From Pseudomonadota bacterium (GTDB taxonomy: Bacteria; Pseudomonadota; Alphaproteobacteria; Rhizobiales; Xanthobacteraceae): DNA of 5,243 bases. Position 1 is the stretch's first letter; each line of letters opens with the position of its first letter. The stretch is taken from NCBI GenBank assembly GCA_023390695.1, contig JAEWCJ010000051.1, positions 1 through 5,243 on the forward strand, in the 5' to 3' direction. The notes beneath the pieces were generated by a model. That model saw nothing but the letters and a program-made list of their open reading frames with translations, was not told the DNA's origin and ran no database searches. The translations under genes were made by a program, and so were the position numbers. Positions 1 to 4,308 of the stretch are shown here, piece by piece.

Positions 1-520
1 GTTCCGGCGGATGCTGCAGGGCAGGGAAACGGAAGAACGGGGCCGCCTGTGTGCCGAGCGCAATATTGACCGCGCTCACGCCTTTCTCGATTTCTTCCTT
101 CGCCTGTTCCGGCGTCATGTTCTTCCGGGCGAGATTCTGGTGCGACCAGGTATGCGAGCCGACAGTGTGGCCGGCTTCGGCGACCTGCTTCAGAATTTCC
201 GGATAGTAGGTGGCGTGCTTGCCAACCGGGAAGAACGTCGCCTTGATGCAGTGATCGGCGAGGGTTTTCAGCACGGCCTGGGTTGTAGCCGGCCAAGGAC
301 CATCGTCGAAAGTCAGCAGGACTTCCTTGTTGCGGAGGAAGTCGTGCTGCTTGAAATGCTCGAAACCGAAACCGGGGCCGCCGGTGGTGTCGATTTCAAC
401 CGTCCGCGCAAGTCCAATGGCATCGGGGTTGGCGCAGGCTGCGCGGCCGGACTGGGCAGACGCAGGATTGGAAACCATCGATGCGGAAATGGCCAAAGCA
501 AATGCAAGTGCCGCACGCAT
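1..520 (-). CDS. Polysaccharide deacetylase (NodB/CE4 type), C-terminus cut by window edge
   Basis: The first 173 residues are present, and the frame is still open at the window's left edge. Residues 1-22 look like a Sec signal peptide: Arg2, a hydrophobic stretch, then an Ala-Ser-Ala/Gln cleavage site. The NodB domain follows. Motif 1 is TFDDGP at 70-75; in this family the first Asp is the catalytic base and the second binds metal. Motif 2 is His123-x3-His127 (SHTWSH), the metal-binding histidines. Motif 3 is Arg-Phe-Pro-Ala at 164-167, where many relatives have Arg-x-Pro-Tyr. Family members remove N- or O-acetyl groups from cell-surface or peptidoglycan-like polysaccharide, outside the cytoplasmic membrane; the substrate here cannot be told. 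The ATG at 520 is supported by GAGGAGGT at 525-532, four bases upstream. The family assignment is firm; the missing C-terminal part cannot be assessed. Confidence 0.93.
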   Translation of the reverse strand, partial: MRAALAFALAISASMVSNPASAQSGRAACANPDAIGLARTVEIDTTGGPGFGFEHFKQHDFLRNKEVLLTFDDGPWPATTQAVLKTLADHCIKATFFPVGKHATYYPEILKQVAEAGHTVGSHTWSHQNLARKNMTPEQAKEEIEKGVSAVNIALGTQAAPFFRFPALQHPPE

Positions 521-711
521 TGAGACCTCCTCATGAGATCGGCGGAGCCGAAATAATAATGGCCAAGCGTCTTGGAAAATTACCGGCATGGAACGCCCCG
601 AGGCACGAGAAGTCAACAGAATGGTAGCATTTGCTTTTGGCCATCGGGAAACACGGTTAGCCGGACCGGCGGGTAGCGGGACAAGACTGCAGTCCAAAAG
701 CGGCAATGCCG
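521..711. other. Intergenic region upstream of the deacetylase, with a short inverted repeat
   Basis: This 191-base gap lies between the end of the peroxidase gene and the start of the deacetylase, both on the minus strand. It should hold the deacetylase promoter. On the minus strand an AT-rich TTATTATT (551-560 region) could be a -10-like element, but no convincing -35 is spaced correctly. A perfect inverted repeat CCAAG-CGT-CTTGG (563-575) sits just upstream of it and could be an operator. Near the right end, CGGCAATGCCG (701-711) followed on the minus strand by a short T run is at best a weak terminator for the peroxidase gene. I see no coding sequence here. Confidence 0.4.
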
Positions 712-1290
712 TCAGCCGGCTTTCAGTTCCCGTTCAATCGCCGCGATCAGCTTGCGGTCGGTCGGCTCCGTGGCGGAGGGAAAAACGCCGGCGATCAGGC
801 CGTCCGGCCCGACCAGATATTTGTGAAAATTCCAGCGCGGCGTGTCGAGCGGACGCTGCAGGGCGGCCCACCGATAGAAGGGATGGGCGGTCTCGCCCCT
901 CACATCGACCTTGGCCATGAGCGGGAAGGTCACGCCATGGGTCTCCGCCGTATGGCGGATCTCCGATGCGCCACCCGGCTCCTGACCACCGAAATCATTC
1001 GACGGGACGCCAACGACAAGCAGTCCACGGTCGCGATAGCGGGTCCACAAGGTTTCGAGACCGGAATATTGCCGCGTATAGCCGCAGAGCGAGGCGGTGT
1101 TCACGACCAGGATCGGCTTGCCCGCATGTTGTGCGAGCCGCAGATCGCTGCCGTCGAGACCCTTGAACGAAAAGGCATATGCCGTGGTGCGGCTGACGGC
1201 GGGAGACTGCGCGAAAATCGAGCCGCTCCACAGCGGCGTCAGCGACAGACCCGCGATCAGGCGGCTAACGCTTCGGCGGTCCAATTGCAT
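712..1290 (-). CDS. Glutathione peroxidase-family protein, exported, single cysteine
   Basis: The protein has 192 residues, about 30 more than a typical cytoplasmic member because of an N-terminal leader. Family landmarks are in order. NTASLCGYTRQY carries the peroxidatic Cys69. VPSNDFGGQEPG carries Gln103. WNFHKYLVG carries Trp153 and Asn154. Together these complete the Cys-Gln-Trp-Asn catalytic tetrad. The leader (residues 1-28) has DRRSVSR followed by a hydrophobic stretch and Phe-Ala/Gln, a twin-arginine-like signal, so the enzyme probably reduces hydroperoxides in the periplasm. Cys69 is the only cysteine: the resolving cysteine of thioredoxin-dependent members is absent, and the common Pro-Cys-Asn-Gln-Phe is Pro-Ser-Asn-Asp-Phe. 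The reductant is therefore unclear. An in-frame TGA at 1294-1296 fixes the ATG at 1290 as the earliest start; the ribosome-binding site is weak. It is transcribed away from the gene at 1441. Confidence 0.92.
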   Translation of the reverse strand: MQLDRRSVSRLIAGLSLTPLWSGSIFAQSPAVSRTTAYAFSFKGLDGSDLRLAQHAGKPILVVNTASLCGYTRQYSGLETLWTRYRDRGLLVVGVPSNDFGGQEPGGASEIRHTAETHGVTFPLMAKVDVRGETAHPFYRWAALQRPLDTPRWNFHKYLVGPDGLIAGVFPSATEPTDRKLIAAIERELKAG

Positions 1291-1354
1291 GATTCAGTGC
1301 TCATGACGGCATGGCACCCACTTTAGCGGCTGCATCGCAGAGCGGCGACCCACA

Positions 1355-1371
1355 ACTGCGTGAGTCGCAGT
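1355..1371. repeat. Perfect inverted repeat between divergent genes (candidate operator)
   Basis: ACTGCG-TGAGT-CGCAGT has six-base arms and a five-base centre. It lies 65 bases upstream of the peroxidase ATG and 13 bases before the EcfG-like promoter of the divergent gene. It could be a regulator site for the peroxidase gene or a chance palindrome. I know of no matching regulator. Confidence 0.35.
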
Positions 1372-1383
1372 ATCTGAGGACAA

Positions 1384-1408
1384 GGAACGGTTTTGGGGTG
1401 CCTGCGTT
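1384..1408 (+). promoter_or_regulatory. EcfG-type (general stress response sigma) promoter
   Basis: GGAAC at 1384-1388 and CGTT at 1405-1408 are separated by exactly 16 bases. This is an exact match to the alphaproteobacterial EcfG/RpoE2 promoter pattern (GGAAC, 16-17 bases, CGTT). It lies 32 bases before the ATG at 1441, in the correct orientation, which would give a leader of about 25 bases. By my rough count, a match of this stringency on either strand is expected about 0.08 times in a random sequence of this length. The window has two, both upstream of genes. The pattern is seen directly; activity is inferred. Confidence 0.72.
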
Positions 1409-1440
1409 TTTACCGGTAGCGCTTTCACAAGGCTATCGGC

Positions 1441-2316
1441 ATGAGCATCGCAGAACGAAAAGATCCACCGGACGCGGAGTCCTCTGGCATCGCCCATACT
1501 GTGTGCTCCTCGTTCGTCACCATCGCGGCGGCAAGTCTTTGTCTCGCCATTGCCCCGCAGCCGGACTTCAGTGACAAGATTGGCGCGTCGCGGGCTTCGG
1601 CCGTGGCGCCGCAAGTTGCCGCGCATATACCCGCGCATGCCGACACCGAGGTAAAGATGGTCGGTTCGCAGGCGGAAAACACAAAGCCCTGCGATGAGCA
1701 GACATGGCCCTACATTGACCGGCGCTGTCTTACGGTGGCTGAGAACAAACCGTTACTGGAGTCGCGGAATGCGACGATCCGCAAGGTTACGCCGCTCGGC
1801 GTAAGCGATCTGCTCGCCGGTGTGAGACCGAATACAAGAGCTGTGTCGCCCACCGCAGCCTCAAGCGCGCCGGGCAAAACGCAGCAGACAAGCCTGCCTG
1901 TCGAAAGCATGACGGTGATTGCACCCAGATCTCCAGCCAAGGACATGCAGGCCGATACGGTCGGCATCGCCGTGCGCGACGAAGAGACAAAGGCGGGTTG
2001 CGCGGATGCTGCCTGCCGCGCCGGCTCGGACGTTCCGCTTCCGCAACCCCGTCCGGACATGGCGCTGGCCGATAGGTCCGATGGGAATGATGCGGACGAG
2101 GCGGGCTTCGCTCTGCCGTCGCCGGCGATGTCGCGCGCGCAGCAGCGGAGTCTGGATCGCGAGCGGCGCAGGCTGGAACGGGCAGAGCGGCGCGCTGATT
2201 CCAGCCGCATCGTGCGGCGTTGGTCCGAATACAGCTATGGCGATGGCGACCCCCGCCGCGTCGTCGTGATACATCGCGGCCCGCGCTTCGATCGCTTCTT
2301 CCGGGATTTCCGCTAA
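1441..2316 (+). CDS. Uncharacterised membrane-anchored or exported protein with a C-x11-C motif
   Basis: I cannot assign a function to this 291-residue protein. A hydrophobic segment at about residues 18-40 suggests an uncleaved signal anchor or a late signal peptide. Residues 84-96 read CDEQTWPYIDRRC, a motif I recall from uncharacterised rhizobial proteins; its two cysteines could form a disulfide outside the membrane. A second cysteine pair lies at 187 and 192. Residues 130-230 are low-complexity, rich in Ala, Ser, Pro and Asp, and probably disordered. Residues 231-262 form a very basic, Arg-rich, likely helical stretch. The tail has RRVVVIHRG (272-280) and ends in Phe/Arg-rich sequence. 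The ATG at 1441 has a modest AAGG at 1429-1432. An EcfG-like promoter just upstream suggests stress induction. The anchor, acidic/disordered spacer and basic tail would suit an envelope-associated structural or binding role, but that is inference. Confidence 0.8.
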   Translation: MSIAERKDPPDAESSGIAHTVCSSFVTIAAASLCLAIAPQPDFSDKIGASRASAVAPQVAAHIPAHADTEVKMVGSQAENTKPCDEQTWPYIDRRCLTVAENKPLLESRNATIRKVTPLGVSDLLAGVRPNTRAVSPTAASSAPGKTQQTSLPVESMTVIAPRSPAKDMQADTVGIAVRDEETKAGCADAACRAGSDVPLPQPRPDMALADRSDGNDADEAGFALPSPAMSRAQQRSLDRERRRLERAERRADSSRIVRRWSEYSYGDGDPRRVVVIHRGPRFDRFFRDFR

Positions 2317-2320
2317 CGGT

Positions 2321-2356
2321 AAAAAAAATCGCCCGCTGCAGAAAGCAGGCGGCGAT
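2321..2356 (-). terminator. Intrinsic terminator for the TctC-family gene
   Basis: Read on the minus strand, ATCGCC...CTGC, a five-base loop TTTCT, GCAG...GGCGAT forms a stem of 6 plus 4 base pairs with a 2x2 internal mismatch. It is followed at once by eight T (A tract 2321-2328 on the plus strand). It sits 42-77 bases after the TGA of the gene ending at 2398 and only five bases past the stop of the convergent gene at 2316. Confidence 0.8.
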
Positions 2357-2361
2357 GAACG

Positions 2362-2378
2362 CGCCTCGAAAAGAGGCG
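2362..2378. terminator. Second hairpin between convergent genes
   Basis: CGCCTC-GAAAA-GAGGCG is a perfect six-pair hairpin with a five-base loop. It lies 20-36 bases beyond the minus-strand stop at 2398 and 46 bases beyond the plus-strand stop at 2316. It has no good T tract on either side, so it may assist termination or protect the 3' ends rather than terminate alone. For the plus-strand gene it is the best candidate 3' structure visible. Confidence 0.45.
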
Positions 2379-2397
2379 TGATATCATTTCCCAAGTG

Positions 2398-3372
2398 TCA
2401 CTTGGCCTCGAGGCCGATCTTGCGGATGATTTCGCCCCACTTCTGGGTCTCGGAGCGTACATAGGCATCGGCGTCCTTCTGCGATCCGCCAACCGCCATG
2501 AAGCCGATCTTGTCGAGCTGATCCAGCGTGCCCTTGTCCTTCAGCACCGCGTTCACATCGGCGTTGATCTTCTCGATCACCGCCGCCGGTGTCTTCGCCG
2601 GCACGAAGAAGGCGACCCAGGTCGAATCCTCTTCATTGCCGTAGCCGAGTTCGCGCGCAGTCGGCACGTCGGGGAGGGCCGGCACGCGCTCCTTGCTGGT
2701 GACGGCGAGGCCCTTCACCTGACCGGATTTGACGTTTTCGACACCTGCCGACATCGCGATGCTGGCGAGCGGAATGTGCGATCCGACCACCGCCTGCATG
2801 GCGGGACCGGCGCCGGTGAACGGCGCATGCGGAATGTCGGCCTTGGCTTCCATCTTGAAGATGCGCTCCGCCGAGAGATGCGGCGTCGTGCCGACACCGG
2901 CGGTGCCGTAGGTCATTTTTTCGGTCTTGGAGGCCTCGACCACTTCCTTGAGGTTTTTCGCCTTCAGCGTCGGTGCGCCGATGATCAGGTTGGGCGTGGT
3001 GGCGACGATCGCCGCGGTGCGGAAATCGTCGGGCGAATAACCCGGCGTCTTCGACAGCGTCTGGTTAACGGCGTAAGCCGAGGTGCTCACCAGGATCGTG
3101 TAGCCATTGGGCTCGGCCTTGGCGACCGCGGCCGCCGCGAGATTGCCGCCAGCGCCGCCGCGGTTCTCCACGATGACGGTCTGATTCCAGCGCTCGTTGA
3201 GCTTCTGGCCGATGACGCGGGCGATGATGTCGGCGGGGCCGCCGGGCGCAAACGCCACCTGCAGGCGCACCGCCTGGGTCGGGAAGTCCTGCGCCACGGC
3301 GGGAGCACCGGCGCAAAGTGCCGAGAGCGCGACCGCAACGCCGGCCATCCGGGTTGCTGCGATTGTCTTCAT
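2398..3372 (-). CDS. TctC/Bug-family periplasmic solute-binding protein
   Basis: The protein has 324 residues, the usual length for the family. Residues 1-28 are a Sec signal peptide ending in Ala-Val-Ala-Gln before Asp29. Family landmarks follow: APGGPADIIAR (42-52), VENRGGAGGNLAA (68-80), EPNGYT (87-92), IPHAPFTGAGPAMQAVVGSHI-like sequence (180-200) and GLAVTSKERVPALPDVPT (221-238). Relatives capture carboxylates, amides or other small organic molecules in the periplasm and deliver them to the TctA/TctB membrane components of a tripartite tricarboxylate transporter, or act as sensors. No TctA or TctB gene lies in this window, so it appears to be an orphan. The ligand cannot be told from sequence. 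I chose the ATG at 3372 because GGAGG precedes it by seven bases and it places the signal peptide at the N-terminus. An upstream ATG at 3474 would add 34 residues ahead of the signal. Confidence 0.95.
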   Translation of the reverse strand: MKTIAATRMAGVAVALSALCAGAPAVAQDFPTQAVRLQVAFAPGGPADIIARVIGQKLNERWNQTVIVENRGGAGGNLAAAAVAKAEPNGYTILVSTSAYAVNQTLSKTPGYSPDDFRTAAIVATTPNLIIGAPTLKAKNLKEVVEASKTEKMTYGTAGVGTTPHLSAERIFKMEAKADIPHAPFTGAGPAMQAVVGSHIPLASIAMSAGVENVKSGQVKGLAVTSKERVPALPDVPTARELGYGNEEDSTWVAFFVPAKTPAAVIEKINADVNAVLKDKGTLDQLDKIGFMAVGGSQKDADAYVRSETQKWGEIIRKIGLEAK

Positions 3373-3379
3373 TTGAAAG

Positions 3380-3384
3380 CCTCC
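3380..3384 (-). promoter_or_regulatory. Ribosome-binding site deciding the TctC-family start
   Basis: GGAGG on the minus strand stands seven bases before the ATG at 3372. No comparable site precedes the alternative ATG at 3474, so the shorter protein is preferred. Confidence 0.85.
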
Positions 3385-3573
3385 AATTGCGGATACAGGC
3401 TGCGCGATGGCTGGGGGACGCCCAGGTGTCGCGGCGGCGGATTTGGCTCGCGAGCAAGCCTCGGGCGTGGGCATGGCACATATCGGGAGGGTTTGGGAAG
3501 TCGGACAGGGCTGTGCGGTGAACGCATTCTTGCGCGCTGGGGGAGGGGCCGTGAATGCCGGACCCAGGGCCTG
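3385..3573. other. Intergenic region upstream of the TctC-family gene
   Basis: This GC-rich gap should contain the promoter of the binding-protein gene and the 3' end of the DUF6894-like transcript. I find no convincing promoter pair, no EcfG-like match and no T-tract terminator. A perfect ten-base palindrome GCTCGCGAGC at 3446-3455, 74 bases upstream of the ATG, is the only site resembling an operator. Confidence 0.3.
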
Positions 3574-3804
3574 CTAGCGGCCTGCCTTTGGAATAGAGAC
3601 GCTGTGGACGAGGCGGCCGGCCTCGTCGAGCACTTCCAGAGTCCAGCCCCCATAATGGCGAAGACCGAGCCGGATTCCCGTCACAGCATCGCGCGCCGTC
3701 AGCAGAGCTTCCTGGCGGGCTGCCGCATCGTTCGGGAACTCGCGCCCGGCGTGATCGACGACCGAACGTGTTCCATCCCTGAAGTGGAAATAATATCGCG
3801 GCAT
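3574..3804 (-). CDS. Small DUF6894-like protein
   Basis: This 76-residue protein opens with MPRYYFHFRDG, the characteristic start of the small rhizobial DUF6894 proteins. Asp17, GREFPNDAAARQEAL (20-34) and GWTLEVLDEAGRLVHSV (53-69) follow and also fit the family. There is no signal peptide or membrane segment, so it is probably cytoplasmic, and the only gene here with a visible N-terminus that is not export-directed. The function of the family is unknown to me. The frame is open upstream to 4071, but the family start and the lack of recognisable sequence before it support the ATG at 3804. The ribosome-binding site is poor (GAAGAA-like). An EcfG-like promoter lies about 95 bases upstream, with a strong hairpin in the leader between them. 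Expression as a single-gene stress-responsive unit is inferred from this. Confidence 0.85.
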   Translation of the reverse strand: MPRYYFHFRDGTRSVVDHAGREFPNDAAARQEALLTARDAVTGIRLGLRHYGGWTLEVLDEAGRLVHSVSIPKAGR

Positions 3805-3826
3805 GCACTTATTCTTCAGGGCGCAA

Positions 3827-3857
3827 GGCAGGCGAGAGCAGACGAAGTCTCCCTGCC
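3827..3857 (-). promoter_or_regulatory. Hairpin in the presumed 5' leader of the DUF6894-like mRNA
   Basis: On the minus strand GGCAGG (3857-3852) can pair with CCTGCC (3832-3827). The stem extends inward by GAGA/TCTC with one bulged G, or alternatively by AGAC-TTC-GTCT. It sits 23 bases upstream of the ATG at 3804 and downstream of the EcfG-like promoter, so it would be transcribed as leader RNA. A role in mRNA stability or translation is possible but not shown. Confidence 0.4.
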
Positions 3858-3898
3858 GCCGGAGCCTGAGACGTCCCCTTACCCAATGACAGCGGGCC

Positions 3899-3924
3899 AA
3901 CGCAGGATGCGACGATGCGGTTCC
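3899..3924 (-). promoter_or_regulatory. EcfG-type (general stress response sigma) promoter
   Basis: On the minus strand GGAAC (3924-3920) and CGTT (3902-3899) are separated by 17 bases, matching the alphaproteobacterial stress-sigma pattern. Orientation is toward the DUF6894-like gene; transcription starting a few bases past 3899 would leave a leader of about 85 bases. It lies in the gap shared with the divergent DUF3551-like gene. Confidence 0.68.
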
Positions 3925-3975
3925 GATGTAGAGGTGATGACGCGGTGGACGGGCGAGGCTAGGATTTCGTTCAAT

Positions 3976-3980
3976 GGAGG
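3976..3980 (+). promoter_or_regulatory. Ribosome-binding site deciding the DUF3551-like start
   Basis: GGAGG lies five bases before the ATG at 3986. An in-frame ATG at 3974 overlaps this site and would have no ribosome-binding site of its own, so translation should begin at 3986. Confidence 0.85.
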
Positions 3981-3985
3981 TTGTA

Positions 3986-4276
3986 ATGAACAGATTGACC
4001 GGAAGAAGTCTGGCTGTAGCTGCCTTGCTGATGCTGCCGTTGCTGGCAGCGAAACCGGCGGCGGCGGACACGATCTATCCCTGGTGCCTGTACGACACCC
4101 GCGGCGGCGTGAATTGCGGATTCGTGAGCTGGCCGCAATGCATGGCGTCAAAGACCGCCAATGCCGACATGTGCAATCTCAACGGTCTTTACGTCCGCCA
4201 CCCGGTTCGCGGCGTCGGTCAGCCGTATGCACCGCCACGCTCCAAGGCGAAGCGGTATCGCTCTTATCGCGGGTGA
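3986..4276 (+). CDS. DUF3551-like small exported protein
   Basis: The protein has 96 residues. Residues 1-27 form a Sec signal peptide: Arg3 and Arg7, a Leu/Ala-rich core, then Pro-Ala-Ala-Ala before Asp28. The mature part has the DUF3551 pattern: YPWCLYD (31-37), GGVNCGF (40-46), SWPQC (48-52) and MCNLNGLY (62-69). The four cysteines (34, 44, 52, 63) could make two disulfides in the periplasm. A basic tail of Lys, Arg and Tyr ends the protein (85-96). DUF3551 members are small secreted proteins, common and often multi-copy in Bradyrhizobium relatives, without a known function. It is divergent from the DUF6894-like gene and convergent with the gene ending at 4309. A 20-base tandem duplication covers its stop codon. 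Confidence 0.88.
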   Translation: MNRLTGRSLAVAALLMLPLLAAKPAAADTIYPWCLYDTRGGVNCGFVSWPQCMASKTANADMCNLNGLYVRHPVRGVGQPYAPPRSKAKRYRSYRG

Positions 4277-4304
4277 TCGGCGGGTATCGCGGATGAACGG
4301 CGGG
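4265..4304. repeat. 20-base imperfect tandem duplication across a stop codon
   Basis: Two abutting 20-base units (4265-4284 and 4285-4304) both begin TATCGCGG and end CGGCGGG; they differ at two positions. The first unit contains the TGA stop (4274-4276) of the DUF3551-like gene. The second fills most of the 32-base gap before the convergent stop at 4309. The unit length is not a multiple of three. Confidence 0.8.
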
Positions 4305-4308
4305 CGGA

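Noticed and set aside
11..523. Plus-strand open frame of 170 codons
   Set aside because: It is the antisense shadow of the deacetylase, whose minus-strand frame has the TFDDGP and HxxxH motifs and a strong ribosome-binding site.
590..615. GGAAC on the plus strand in the gap upstream of the deacetylase
   Set aside because: No CGTT follows at 16-17 bases and no plus-strand gene lies downstream.
685..694. Perfect palindrome GACTGCAGTC
   Set aside because: A ten-base palindrome is not rare enough to call, and it lies far from either start codon.
705..730. GGAAC-N17-CATT on the minus strand as a third EcfG-like promoter for the deacetylase
   Set aside because: The -10 box departs from CGTT, the -35 box is inside the end of the peroxidase gene, and the site is about 185 bases from the start codon.
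3373..3474. Upstream ATG at 3474 for the TctC-family gene
   Set aside because: It would add 34 residues ahead of a clear signal peptide and lacks a ribosome-binding site, while GGAGG precedes the ATG at 3372.
3805..4071. N-terminal extension of the DUF6894-like gene up to 4071
   Set aside because: The added sequence resembles no protein I know, runs through the EcfG-like promoter and overlaps the start of the divergent DUF3551-like gene; the family normally starts at MPRYYFH.
2395..4296. A 633-codon open frame on the plus strand across the TctC-family and DUF6894-like genes
   Set aside because: It is antisense to two recognisable genes and has no family motifs; long antisense frames are common in GC-rich DNA.
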